Source of the DNA: Chondrus crispus
Lineage: Eukaryota > Rhodophyta > Florideophyceae > Gigartinales > Gigartinaceae
Direction: 5' to 3'
Assembly (NCBI RefSeq): GCF_000350225.1
Contig: NW_005179120.1
Location: 466,060 to 530,059 of the forward strand
DNA length: 64,000 nt
Position 1 is the first letter of the stretch. Each line of letters starts with the position of its first letter. The position numbers and the translations under genes are program-made. Of the stretch, positions 10,477 to 21,467 are shown piece after piece. The notes under the pieces were generated by a model, which ran no database searches, was not told the DNA's origin, and was given only the letters and a program-made list of their open reading frames with translations.

Positions 10477-11947
10477 ATTCCCCCGCGGGTGAGGAATTCA
10501 TCCTGCCTTCGTCCGTAGCGGATCCTTCTCGTCGCGCACATTCCCCCGCGGGTGAGGAATTCATCCTGCCTTCGTCCGTAGCGGATTCTTCTCGTCGCGC
10601 ACATTCCCCTGCGGGTGAGGAGGATTGTCTTCTGCTCTCGTCCGTAACTGGTTGTTCGCGTCGCGCTTGTTCCTCCGTAGCGGTCGAGGAATTATTTTTG
10701 TTCCCTCCCCCTTCCTTAGCGTCGGCCTCTCCGGGGACCGGCACGCCAAGTGTCAGGATGTGTGTGGGGGATGGCAACGCGAGACCAACAACGGTATGCT
10801 TGGGGACGTGGGCCGCGCGGCTTCCGAAGTTGCTAACAAGCACCGTAAACGGCTCGCCCGGGAAGAGGTCCATGACCCCCTGGGCCATCAGGCATAAATT
10901 CTTATGCGCCGTTTTGGGGTGGTTTTGCAGGAAGCAAAGCCCCCCAACCGGTGTTGCGACGCGTACCATCGCTTGGGTCATCGGGGGTATCGTGACCCCC
11001 TTGACCACGCGAATTTTCCGTGACGGTATGTTCGTCGGGAACTGCGCGCGCTTCCGGTCGGCCGAATTTTCCTCCTGCGGGAGCTGCTGCGACGGTCCCC
11101 TCGAGGCCATCTTGCGGTCGTGCCTCGAGGGTGTGACTCCCGTCAGCGCTACGGACGGCGCATGATGGAACAGCACCTTCCTCTGCGGTGGCAGGATCGC
11201 CTTCACGTGGCGATCCAGGAACGTGGTTCCGAGGATACAGTCCACCGCGAGGTTGGTGACGACCAAGAACGGAACCCGCGCGACGAACTCACCAATCCGG
11301 ACGTACAGTTTGAGCTCGCCGAGGGCCTTCATCGACCTATTCGAAGCGTCGATGAGCGGCGGGCTTCGCGCGGACTGGATGGCAGCGCGCCACGGTTCTG
11401 CCACACAGCGTAGGTGGATTAGATTCGGGCCGGCGCCCGAATCTAGAACCGGCGTGGTGGCACGCATCATCGCGCGTCGTTGTCCGACCGTTGCGGTGAC
11501 CTTATAATTTTGCTTCTTGAAGAAGCAAATTGCCGCTTCGTCCGTTCGGCTCTGCGATGGCGTGCGTACCGAAGCGGTCGACGGGGTGCCTTGTTTATTG
11601 AGGCTTGGCACGGGGAGGATCTTCGACGCCTCTACGCGTCCTCCCCGGCTTCCCCCGTCAACCCAAGGTCCTCGGGCCCCTCGTCCGTCAGCGGTAGCGC
11701 GGGTTCTTCCGATTGGACGGCCTCGCGCGTCTCGACCACGTTGATGCCCGTGGGAGCCTGCGCACGCGAATTTCGCCACGCGGTCGGCGGTTGGCGCTCG
11801 AACGGCGAACCCGGGCGGAGACCTTGGCGGATCTGAAGCTTTTGATAATTGGCCTCGCGGGCCTGCAAAAGCTTCGAACGCAGCGCGCTGTCCGCCACCA
11901 CAGGACATTGCTCCTGTCGGTGGGTCAGGTCCAGACAGAACCGACAC
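10424..11947 (-). CDS. Protease region of element A with a repetitive linker
   Basis: This frame overlaps the 3' end of gag by 316 bp and lies in the -1 frame relative to it, typical for expression by -1 ribosomal frameshifting. A retropepsin-like aspartic protease is centred on VLDSGAGPNLIHL, with the second hydrophobic motif DCILGTTFLDRH. It cuts gag-pol polyproteins. The C-terminal part is a linker with 21-residue repeats of the type ECARREGSATDEGRMNSSPAG, encoded by a 63-bp minisatellite. The beginning of the frame inside gag is probably not translated separately. I see no classical slippery heptamer in the overlap. Confidence 0.8.
   Translation of the reverse strand: MSVLSGPDPPTGAMSCGGGQRAAFEAFAGPRGQLSKASDPPRSPPGFAVRAPTADRVAKFACAGSHGHQRGRDARGRPIGRTRATADGRGARGPWVDGGSRGGRVEASKILPVPSLNKQGTPSTASVRTPSQSRTDEAAICFFKKQNYKVTATVGQRRAMMRATTPVLDSGAGPNLIHLRCVAEPWRAAIQSARSPPLIDASNRSMKALGELKLYVRIGEFVARVPFLVVTNLAVDCILGTTFLDRHVKAILPPQRKVLFHHAPSVALTGVTPSRHDRKMASRGPSQQLPQEENSADRKRAQFPTNIPSRKIRVVKGVTIPPMTQAMVRVATPVGGLCFLQNHPKTAHKNLCLMAQGVMDLFPGEPFTVLVSNFGSRAAHVPKHTVVGLALPSPTHILTLGVPVPGEADAKEGGGNKNNSSTATEEQARREQPVTDESRRQSSSPAGECARREESATDEGRMNSSPAGECARREGSATDEGRMNSSPAGECARREGPVTDDGRIKSR
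10447..10680. repeat. 63-bp minisatellite between protease and RT (three full units plus a partial one)
   Basis: Units at 10447-10509, 10510-10572 and 10573-10635 and a decayed fourth. Each is 63 bp (21 codons), so copy-number change keeps the frame. It lies exactly where the protease frame hands over to the RT frame. Confidence 0.9.
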
Positions 11948-13923
11948 GGCGGGGGTCCAGGTAATCCTTGGTTGAAGAACCGGACCCGCTGGTTCTGTAC
12001 TGGCCTTCCATACGGATGTGCGCGCGCGTTACCGTGTTGGGCGGGCGCCATCGGCGCGCCCGCCGGGGACGAGGCAGGTGACGGATGGTAGCTAGTCGGC
12101 GGCGAGCTAAGCGAGCTCGGCGCCGCCGACTGGTCCGTCACCGCCAGTATCTCCTCCGTTTCGGTTCCGCGTGCTGTCGGGAGTTCAGACAGGGACTCGA
12201 CCGACAGCACGGGCCTTGTCCGCGCGTTGCGCGTGAATCTTCTTACCGAATCGGACGGTGCTTGAGGCGACGCGAAGGAGGTCGCCTGTCTTCGAGCCGA
12301 GCGGTGCGTCTCGCCTATCGCTTGCGCGTAGCGTGCCACTGCTTGGTAGTCCACGCCCGGATGCGTCGCGAGATAATTCCGCACCTGCGCGCACGTCGCT
12401 GGCAGAAGTCCCTCAACAAAAAGGGACTTCAGGCGCCTGTCCGAAAATACGGTTCCGCAGCGCAACGCCTTGTCCCACAACTGGTTACTGTACACCTCCT
12501 CCGTCATATTAGAGCTCTGACGGAAGGAGGTGACATCACCGACCGCTTCGGAAATAACTTCGTCGGTCGCGTACGTGCGCAATAAAAAGTTAATAACTTC
12601 CGCGTAGGTTTCGAGCATATCGCGCTGCTCCGCATCGACCGCCATGGTGTTCCCGTGTAGCCTGGACTGGAGCAAGGCGTGAGCCTGCCCAGTCAAATAG
12701 AACTGGAAACACCACACGGCCGCGCCTTCGCTGACCCCATTGTGGTCGCAGGCCATCTTAAAGCGCGCGAGGAATCCTAGCACCGCGATTGGATCTTGAC
12801 CACCGAATGTGTGGGTTTTTAGCTGGACGTCCAACTTCTTCCGATATCGGTTAACTCGCCGCGCGGTACTGGCGTCGTAGCGCGCGCTGCGATTTTCCAG
12901 CCTATACGTGCGGTAGTCGACGGCCTTGGTGAACAGGTCGTTCAGCGGCCTGATCACCGGCAACCGTTTCGGATCCCGCCTCGGGGCAGACCAGCGGTCT
13001 CTGCCCCTGCGATGGCGGTCTCCTTCTCCGCCGGGGCTACTGTAGCCCTCCGGATCGGAGTCTTCTCGCCGGAACCGACGTCGGTCGCGCCCATTGCGGC
13101 CTCTACGGTCGCTTCTGCGCGATCCGTCCGACTCGGTGTCCTCGTCATCGGAGGGGTATCCACCTCCTCCGGCATCGCGGTATCGCGTATAGCGTCCTTC
13201 GCAGTTATCATCGGAGGGGTAACCGACCCCTCCGGCATCGCGGTATCGCGCGTAGCGTCCGTCGCGGTTCTTGCGCGTCGCCCTGTGGCGACGTCTTGTG
13301 TCTTCTTCCTCGGAGGGGTTTTCTGTACCCTCCGAGGTGTAGCCTTGAGCGCCGGGTGCGCTTCTTCTGCTCGACCGATACGGCTGTCGCTTTTCTGTCG
13401 CGAAGCGCCCCAGGCGGTTTTCTGTCCCGCGGGGGCCGGCCGTATCGGCGAGTACGGGAGGGCCATTTTCTGTGGGCCCTCCTGTAGCACCATAAATTGG
13501 TGGGAGGTAAATGGTCTTACCCTCCGGGTGAGGGGCCATTGTACCGATCCCGGGTGCGGCGCCGATCGGTTCAGCGTGCGTTAGCGTAGGATCTGGAGCG
13601 GTTGAGTCGCGCTGTTCGCGTGCGTCGACTCCTGCTCCGGCGAAGGTCGTGGCCAGACGATTGGCCACGGCGGAGCTGATCGCTCCCTTTAGAGCCGTAC
13701 CGGACGGGGATTCTTCATCCACAGTGGTGAGCGCGGTCACCACCTCGCATTGGACTTGAGCGGGTAGAAGTTCGTCCAAAAGCGGTGGTATCGCGCTGCG
13801 TACGTGCGCGTCCACGAGCGCGGGCACCGTTCGGTCGAGGCATACGCGCGCTACCTGGGGGAGTTCCGTAGCGAGGAACTCCTCGACCCAGGCCTGGATG
13901 CGCGGCTGAATCGCGTCGACCAT
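11632..13923 (-). CDS. gag: gag of element A with CCHC zinc knuckle
   Basis: Structural protein that packages element RNA. I start it at the first in-frame ATG (13,923; MVDAIQPRIQ). The frame is open back to the LTR edge, so a longer product is possible. The N-terminal third is charged. An Arg/Asp/Gly-rich region follows, with near-repeats of RYRDAGGVGYPSDD. The gag core runs from DYRTYRLENRSARYD through FGGQDPIAVLGFLARF to VEGLLPATCAQVRNYL. The nucleocapsid knuckle CRFCLDLTHRQEQC (C-x2-C-x4-H-x4-C) lies about 90 residues before the end. The core aligns by eye with gag of element B. The 3' end overlaps the protease frame. Confidence 0.85.
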   Translation of the reverse strand: MVDAIQPRIQAWVEEFLATELPQVARVCLDRTVPALVDAHVRSAIPPLLDELLPAQVQCEVVTALTTVDEESPSGTALKGAISSAVANRLATTFAGAGVDAREQRDSTAPDPTLTHAEPIGAAPGIGTMAPHPEGKTIYLPPIYGATGGPTENGPPVLADTAGPRGTENRLGRFATEKRQPYRSSRRSAPGAQGYTSEGTENPSEEEDTRRRHRATRKNRDGRYARYRDAGGVGYPSDDNCEGRYTRYRDAGGGGYPSDDEDTESDGSRRSDRRGRNGRDRRRFRREDSDPEGYSSPGGEGDRHRRGRDRWSAPRRDPKRLPVIRPLNDLFTKAVDYRTYRLENRSARYDASTARRVNRYRKKLDVQLKTHTFGGQDPIAVLGFLARFKMACDHNGVSEGAAVWCFQFYLTGQAHALLQSRLHGNTMAVDAEQRDMLETYAEVINFLLRTYATDEVISEAVGDVTSFRQSSNMTEEVYSNQLWDKALRCGTVFSDRRLKSLFVEGLLPATCAQVRNYLATHPGVDYQAVARYAQAIGETHRSARRQATSFASPQAPSDSVRRFTRNARTRPVLSVESLSELPTARGTETEEILAVTDQSAAPSSLSSPPTSYHPSPASSPAGAPMAPAQHGNARAHPYGRPVQNQRVRFFNQGLPGPPPCRFCLDLTHRQEQCPVVADSALRSKLLQAREANYQKLQIRQGLRPGSPFERQPPTAWRNSRAQAPTGINVVETREAVQSEEPALPLTDEGPEDLGLTGEAGEDA

Positions 13924-14225
13924 CCATTGGACGCGATTCTCAGTGCCTGCCGACCCGGCCGGCGTGACATCCGATGCGGACGCTCGCGTGCGGCCCGGTC
14001 GCGGTGGCGGTCGCAGCAGGGCTTCCGGGTTCTCCACCCGGGGCGCGGTGCGCCACTGCCACTGCGGGTGCTCAGACGCCCGGAGGCGGAGTCTGCCCCT
14101 TGATCCGGTCGGTTCATCGTCGAATACGCTTCGCGATCGACGCGGTGATTTCTCAACCTTTTCCGTCCGTACGGTTCTGCGCAGAGCGGGCGTCAAGGCG
14201 CGCGGCTCTACCTCGAGAGTTGTAC

Positions 14226-14243
14226 CCCTCCACAAGAGTACCA
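14226..14243 (-). promoter_or_regulatory. Primer binding site candidate of element A
   Basis: Reading the minus strand, four T residues follow the end of the 5' LTR and TGGTACTCTTGTGGAGGG begins at the fourth. TGG at this place is what pairs with the CCA end of a primer tRNA. I cannot name the tRNA: it does not match the usual initiator-Met site beyond TGGTA. Confidence 0.45.
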
Positions 14244-14246
14244 AAA

Positions 14247-14854
14247 TGTGGTACAACTCTCCTCAAACCCTAGCGGGCGAGAGGCTCGGAGGATGAGCCG
14301 AGGGAGCTCGCGACGCGAGACGCGCGGCGCGCGGTTACCGAACGGTCGGACTTGCGAAAAGGGAGTGGCACACTGGCCGGTTACGCGCAGTCGTCCCGAG
14401 GTGCTAGATCGGAGACGACCGGTAACGGGTTAGAAGCCAACGCGCGAGAGAATACCGAAACGGTAGTACGTAGGCGCGAAAGGGAGGGGGGCAAGTCTGC
14501 CCCCCGTGTTTACTGCGAGGACGGTGTCCGGGTCTTAACCCCTCAGAGGGACGCCCGGGACACCTGTCCAATACAGTACCTGTCACTTACTGTGGACCAG
14601 GTACTGTACGCGATTGAAAATCTAGCGCCGTCATTACACTACCGCACGGATCCTGACACTACGCGCTTGCATTACACTGGGCGCGCATTATCCCCACACG
14701 GTTCCTTACACTACACGTGTACCCAAGCGTACACCTGTCACTTGCTGCGCCCGTTCGGTAATCATGCGTATTACACGTGGGCCACGGTGCCCCGTGCCTG
14801 CTGCGCGCGGCCGCTCCTACTATACACCGACCGCGGATCGGTCGTTGTACCACA
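14247..14854 (-). repeat. 5' LTR of gypsy element A
   Basis: 608 bp, same length as the copy at 3,735-4,342, with the same TGTGGTACAA / TTGTACCACA ends. It should hold the promoter for gag-pol. Its outer edge (14,855) abuts the gag region of element B directly, with no target duplication. It contains the same cagtacctg/caggtactg hairpin as its partner. Confidence 0.95.
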
Positions 14855-14957
14855 CCAAGCCTTGCCGCCTATCGCCGGAAGTAGGCGGCAAGTGGACCGC
14901 GTATCGTACGCGGACGAACAGGACCGTGGAGGAGCCGCCCGCGGATCCGGAGAACCG

Positions 14958-16745
14958 ATGTTCTCCGTCGATCCCCGCTGGAGCGGCTACCCGCCGGCGA
15001 TTTACGCCGAGCGTCCAGGTCCGGTAGTCGTCCGTACGCTACCGGTTACCTCCTTCGACACGCTGGGTCCCGCTGAACCCGGGCTCGAGCCGGTACATAC
15101 GATGATCCAAGAGTTCAGCGCCGTTGCTGACTATCGTATGTACCACTTGGATAACACCTCGAGGCTCGTTACCTCGGGTGACGCGGGACGGATCCCGAAG
15201 TACTTCCAACGCTGACGTGGGATTCGTCCCACAATTCGCAGCTTCGACGGTACCGACCCGATCCAGCTGCCGCCGTTCTTGAAGGATATCCGAATCACCT
15301 TCAACTTGCAACACCTGACCGAAGGTGTTGCAGTACGAGTCCTCGCGCACTTCCTCGAGCGCGACGCGGAGCGCCTGTATACGAGTTATACGATGCGTGG
15401 CCTCCGCGCCGGCCAGCTCCACGACGACGTGAGCTGGCCGGGGCTCGTGAATCAATTCTTGAAACGCTACCTCACGGACGACGTGTTAGGTGAAGCGTAC
15501 GACGCTGTCGCTACGGCGCGACAGCAATCGCATGAGACGGAATGCACGTTTGCTGACCGACTCGAGACTGCCGCGTTCCGATGCACGGCAGTCTTCTCCG
15601 AACAGTCCCTCGCGCACTACTTCGTGCGGGGACTTGCACCGGCAACCCGTGTCGCAGTTTCCGAAACTGTGCAAAGGCTGCCAGGCAGTCAGAAGACCGA
15701 TCTTCCGACCATCCGCCGCATCGCCACGGCGGAAGGTACAACGTACCGCGCTCGGCGCGGTTTACCTCTGCCGGATCCGAAACCGGCAAGGAGGGCTGGC
15801 AGGACTACGAAGTCCGCCGCGACAAGTTCGCCCTCCTTGACACTCCATATCGGGGAGGATGAGTGGCAGGCCGACCCTGTCCTCATTACGCCAGTAGCAG
15901 GGCCCGTGGGGGCACAAACCCCCTCACCGATGTCGACCGGAACGACATCGAGTTACGCGACCGCATTCGCGGCCCCTCCGAGAGTGGCAAGGGGCACGGA
16001 CCCCCGCGTCGCCGAGCTCGGTATCTCGATTCGAGATAAGGGAAGCGCCTCGCCTCGCGTGCCCCTCCTCACCGATGAGGAGGCGCGGCACGCGGCGACC
16101 TTCGCCTCAACGGACGGCAGCGCGTACGTGTGCTGGCTATGCCGTACGTAGGGACACACCATGTACGCCTGCCCGTTCTTGTCGCCAGAACAACGGATGT
16201 TCACGGCGTACAGGAACTACCGCTACCAGATGGAGACGCGCCCCGGTTCGCGTAATCTCCTCCGGCAGGCGGCGGGCGAGGGCCGTCCCCCGCGTCAAGG
16301 TTTCCCGAACCGACCGGGTGGGGTCGCACGCGTCGCCCCCCGTGGAGGCGGGTACCGTCGTAACGAAGTCGATCGTCGGGATCGACCTGCCTACCGGCAG
16401 GCGGACACAAGGTACCCGCGCCAAGGAGAGAGAGGGGACCGAGACCGTTCTCGGTTACCCCAACAGGTACAAAATGCGATAATTTACCTGCAAGACTGGG
16501 TAGAGGATCCGTACCCTCTACCCACGGAGGGTCACGAAGGCGAGCCGACTCGCTTCGTCCCCCATATCCTGCGACGATTGGACGGCGCAGGTCAACGCCC
16601 GGAAGTACCCGAATACTTCGCCACGGCCGCCGAGCCGCAGTGGGGGAATCGCCCCGACCCACGCGGCCGGCTACCGGAAGAAGACCTGGCCGTCGATAGC
16701 CAGGAGGTTAGCTCCGATAGCACGGGTAGTTCGAGAAAAGGGTAA
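14958..16745 (+). pseudogene. gag: gag of element B, interrupted by two stops
   Basis: From the ATG at 14,958 the frame reads MFSVDPRWSGYPP and the core VADYRMYHLDNTSR, matching gag of A. A TGA at 15,213-15,215 interrupts it. It then continues in the same frame with FDGTDPIQLPPFLKDIRI and VRGLAPATRVAV. The zinc knuckle CWLCRT-stop-GHTMYAC has exact C-x2-C-x4-H-x4-C spacing, with a TAG (16,149-16,151) in the middle. The C-terminal extension is Arg/Gly-rich, then acidic, and ends at TAA 16,743-16,745. The N-terminal few hundred residues seen in gag of A are missing because the 5' end of the element is lost. Confidence 0.85.
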
Positions 16746-16885
16746 AGACGGTTACGTACACGCGGTCGCGTGAGCCGTCTTTTCCCCACGAACTAGACTC
16801 GACCCCGCGTGCTCGCCAAGGACACGGGGGGTACTGTCCGATAATACATCCCCCGCTACCGGAGGCGAGCACGGGAGCTCCTGTA

Positions 16886-19800
16886 ATGCCGATACAGGAG
16901 ATAGCGCACGTCGAGGCCCCCGAAGGCCCGACGTTAGGAGGACAAGACACCGGGACAGCCGACTTCCCGGTGAGGCGTAACGATGGCGACGGGGGCAACG
17001 ACGACCGAAAAGATTCGGGCGACCCCCTGACTCCCGCGAGCCCAAGGTTGCCGGAGAAGGGTCCGTGTCGTACGGACTCGAATAATCTGAGGGGCGTCAC
17101 CGATCCGCGGACGCCCCAAGAAAGGGGGAGAAGGAAACGCAAGCGGGGCCAGCCCCGAAATCGAAGGCCCCGGCGGAACGACCTCACCGATAAGGCCGCC
17201 CCGAAGGTTGTCGACGGCGTCATTTGCCTTATGACGTCGAAGATTTACAACGTCTTCGGCTCGATAGCCACAGAGGGAAATGCATTTAAACCCCGCACGA
17301 TCGCCGTTGATACGTGCTCGGGGTACAATCTGGTGAGGAAGGCCGACCCTCTCCCCGATTGGACGCGTTACGTCGTGCACGACGCACCTCTGCCACGATT
17401 GGCAGGCGCGAATAGCAACCCCCTCAAGCTTTTGGCCGTCGTCCGCCTGGCCGTGTGGTTGAGGAACACGGTGTTCCGAATTCCGTTCGTAGTCGCGGAC
17501 CAGCTCGCCGTGCCGGTCCTCCTCGGCACGGCCTTCATCGATACGCACGTGCGATGTATCGACATCGAGGCTCAACGGATGGAGCTGCGCCAAGGCGGCT
17601 CTGTTGCCATCGTCGACGAAAAAGGGGAGCCGACTCCCCGTACCAGGCGTAGCGGACGCCAGACGAGACGGCCCGATGTACGAGAGGAGGCTCCGCAGGC
17701 GATCCGAATCGCCCGCTGGGTCACCATCCCCGCGAGGTCGCAAGCGCGAATGCGCGTCACCACGGCGGGGAGGGGCCTCGTATTCATGGAGCCGAAGCCG
17801 TCACTTCAACACCGACATGGAGTGAGGCTGACGAACGGCGTCGTCGAGGTACTGCCGAATCAGACCTTCGACGTCCTCGTCGCGAACTTTTCGCGACGGG
17901 AAAGGCGGCTTCCGAAGCACACCGTCGTGGGGTATGCGACGCGCAACCCCCTCGCCATCCTGACGCCCGAACGTCGCGTCGCCGAGGGGGTCGCACAAGC
18001 GCTACACCTGACCGACTTGACCGATCAAGTCGGGAAGGCAAGAGCTGGATGACCAAGCTCCGATGAGCTAGAGACCGTTAGGAGGGAACAGGTGGGTACG
18101 GACGATCGGCCACCTAGAGACCAACCGACGGCGGGAGGCACCGTAAGCCCCCACAAAAAGGATCCCAAAATTCCACCGATGGATTGGGAAAAAGAGGTGG
18201 ACTTGTCATACATCGACGATGACAAGCTCCGTGGCCACTTACTGGAGATGGTCCGTAAGCATTCCAGTCTGTGGAGCGGTGCGCTCGGAACGATCCGAGC
18301 CACGGAGCACCGCATCCCTCTCGAACCGGGAACGAAACCGATTCGTTCGATGCCCTATCGGAAGGGGCCCGCCATGCGCGAGATGGTTTGCCAAGGAGGT
18401 CAACCAAATGCTGAACGCAGGGGTTATCGAACCCGCGAGCACCGAGTGGGCGTCCCCGGTGGTGCTCGTCCCGAAGAAAGACGGCTCTCTTCGGTTTTGC
18501 GTGGACTACCGGCGTCTCAACGCGAAGACGGCAGCGGATTCGTATCCGCTGCCCCGAATGGACGACTGCATCGACTCGTTAGGAGATGCAGCCGTCTTTA
18601 CGACGTTGGACTGCAATTCCGGTTATTAGCAGATCCCCGTCGCTCCGGAGGACCGGGATAAGACCACGTTTACGACGCGCATGGGCACGTTTCGCCACCT
18701 GCGCATGCCGTTCGGACTAAAAGGGGCACTGGCCACCTTCCAACGTGCATTGGATATTATCCTTTCCGGAGTCCGCTGGCAAATATGCCTCGTCTATCTC
18801 GATGACGTCATAGTGTTCTCGCGTACGGACGCGGAACACGCGAAGCATCTCGACACTGTCTTGAGCTTGTTAGGGAGTGCCGGCATCTCCCTCAAGCTCA
18901 AGAAGTGTAGCTTCTTTCAACCGAAGGTACACTACTTGGGGCACGTCATCTCCCCAGGTAAGTTGAACGTGGCCGATACGGCGGCCGACGCCTTCCGGAC
19001 GTTCACGTTCCCGAGGACGCTGACGCAGGTGCGCTCGTTCCTCGGGGCGTGTAACGTATATCGCCGCTTCGTTAAGGGCTTCTCGAAAATAGCCCGTCCG
19101 TTGACGGATATGACGCGCAAGGATTCCGATCGTGACTTCTATAGTCCTACCGAGGATCAACTCCAGGCGTTCGAGAACCTTAAGGAGTGCATGATCGCTA
19201 CGCCGATCCTCGCGTTGCCTCGACATGGACGACCGTACATGATCGACACCGACGCGAGCGCCTACCAACTAGACTGCACGCTGCTCCAAGAGCACGACCA
19301 GCCAAACGATTGGCGCCCCGTTGGGTATTGGTCTTACTCGCTGAACGACAGCGAACGAAACTACAGCGCTACCGAGCGCGAATGCTTCGCCGTAGTGTGG
19401 GCCGTCTGCACACTACGGCCGTACGTAGAAGACACGAAGTTCACCGTACGGACGGACCATGACGCCCTCCGATGGCTCATGTCACTCACCGAGAGTTCCG
19501 CAAGACTGACCCGGTGGCGGCTACGTCTGGCTGAATACGATTTCACCATTCAGTACCGCCCCGGACGCGTGCATCAGGTGCCCAATGCCCTGTCACGACT
19601 CGTGTCGCCGAAGGTCGCCGATGACCCTCGCCCCACCGTCGAGGTGGATGACGACATCCCCACTTTCGAAGGGGGCACGACAGTTCGAGACGTATCGAAC
19701 GAGCTCGCGGACCACGTTTGTACCGCGAGCTGCGATCATCAGGCCGTCCATGTCTTCGTAACGACACGGAATCAAGCCGAAGCCTGAACAATGTCGCGCG

Positions 19801-21467
19801 TACGGATGCGCGACGAACCGAGAGGCGACGACGAAGCCCCCGCTCTCCAAGGACCCAATTCGTTTTGGGAGGAGAACGACGAGTTCGACGCCGTCGACAT
19901 CCAGCGCGCCGAAGACCCCGAGGCTGGCGCGCTCGACTCCCCGGTCGCCCCACCGCAGGACGACCTTCCGGCCCCTCTTACGATAGAGGAGATAGCCGAG
20001 GAGCAACGCGTGGATGACCTCTGCCAAACCGTTTTGGCACGACAGTCAGAGTCCCGGGACTCCGCGTTCTTCGAGGACCACCATGGGGTGCTCAAGCGGA
20101 TACACCCCTTCGACCCTGATATCGTTCAGGTTGTGGTACCTCAGACGCTCCGCGCCAGGCTCCTTCGCCTGTGCCACAACCCGGCCATCGCGGGACACCC
20201 GGGCCAGAACCGTATGTACTACGCACTTCGACGCGAGTACTACTGGCCCCACCTGGCTGCAGACGTAGCAGCGATCGTGCGAGGGTGTCGAACCTGCGCG
20301 ATGAACCGGGTGAAGCTGAGGAAACATCTCGACCGATTGAGATTGTTTCCAGCTACGAGGCCCCTCGAGAGCCTCGCGATCGACATCTTGGGGCCGCTCC
20401 CCAAGACGAAGACAGGAAAACGATTCCTGCTCGTGATTACGGACCGCTTCAGTCAGCTAACGCAAGTCGTTGCGCTCCGCACGATAACAGCGCACACGGT
20501 CGCAGTTGCGTTCTGCGACTCGTGGGTGTTCAAGTATGGCGTCCCTCGCACGTTGCTTTCGGACAACGGCCCTCAGTTTAATCCCAAGTTCTTCCACAGC
20601 ACGTGCCGCGTTTTGGGGATAACGAATTTGTACACTTCGGCGTACCATCCCCAGACGAACGGGCAAGTCGAGCGATATAACCGAACAATCGCCTCGATGC
20701 TGCGGAACTACGTGGGTGAACACCAGGACGACTGGGATGTGTACGTGGGGCCGCTTACGTATGCGTACAACTCCCACGTACATCGCACCACGCGCACCAC
20801 GCCGTTTGAGCTCGTGCTCAGCAGGCCACCGCCGGAGTTCTCTCTCCGACGGGCGGACGGCGACGCGCCCCCTTCCGATAGGGGGAACCAACGTGCCGAG
20901 TTCCTCAAGACCTTGGACTCGACTATCCAAAAGGCCTACGGGAGCCTGCGTCGGACGCAGGCTCGCTACAAGCGCGACTTCGATAAGCGCATACGACGTA
21001 TTAATTCCCGGCTCCGTCCCGGAGAATACGTATATCTCAACCCCACCGATGGGGCTAAGACGTCGAACAAGCTCGCCTCGCCCGCTGTTGGACCCTACCG
21101 CGTGCTCGCCAATGACCGCCGAACCATCACGATCGATCGTGATGGGGTCACCGAGCGAGTCTCCGCCGACCGCTGCGTGTACGCGCCGTCTCCGATAGAC
21201 GCGCCACGAGCAAGTACGACGACCCCGCGGGACCTCGCCGATAAGGTCACCGCGGGAACGCAGTATGCCGTCGAACGGCTACTGAGACATCCAGTCATGG
21301 AAGACGGAACTACGGAGTTCCTCATCAAGTGGGCGGATTACGACGCGCCCACTTGGACTGCGCGGACTCACGTCCCGGAGGAGTTGGTGTCTCGTTACGC
21401 CCAACGCCTCCGGAGACGTACCGGCAGAGACCTCACCCAAACCGTGAACGAGGACGTTCACGCTTAA
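16886..21467 (+). pseudogene. pol: pol of element B: protease, RT, RNase H, integrase, chromodomain (broken)
   Basis: The protease (16,886-18,052) has AVDTCSGYNLVR where DTG/DSG is usual, and PVLLGTAFIDTH. It lies in the -1 frame relative to gag. A TGA at 18,050-18,052 interrupts it. The RT fingers continue in frame to about 18,385, where a frameshift moves the reading to VNQMLNAGVIEPASTEW. A TAG at 18,627-18,629 replaces the Trp of the conserved GYWQ motif. Then come [19 protein letters not shown], RNase H (MIDTDASAY, TERECFAVVW, RTDHDALRW) and another TGA at 19,785-19,787. Integrase follows with HNPAIAGH ... CRTCA and the triad IDILGPL, LSDNGPQFN and NGQVERYN. The chromodomain is QYAVERLLRHPV ... 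LIKWADY. All domains are recognisable but the gene is dead. Confidence 0.9.

Larger units (their letters stand above)
3735..14854 (-). mobile_element. Ty3/gypsy LTR retrotransposon (chromodomain class), element A
   Basis: An 11.1-kb element read on the minus strand, bounded by two 608-bp LTRs that start TGTGGTACAA and end TTGTACCACA. Order in the sense direction: LTR (14,854-14,247), primer-binding-site candidate, gag, protease, RT-RNase H-integrase-chromodomain, a 2.9-kb extra region holding an antisense gene, polypurine tract, LTR (4,342-3,735). The LTRs differ at roughly 20 of 608 positions by eye, so the insertion is fairly young but not fresh. The 5-bp flanks (agtcc on the left, ccaag on the right) do not match, so there is no target-site duplication. 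pol carries one in-frame TAG, so this copy is not autonomous as sequenced. Confidence 0.93.
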
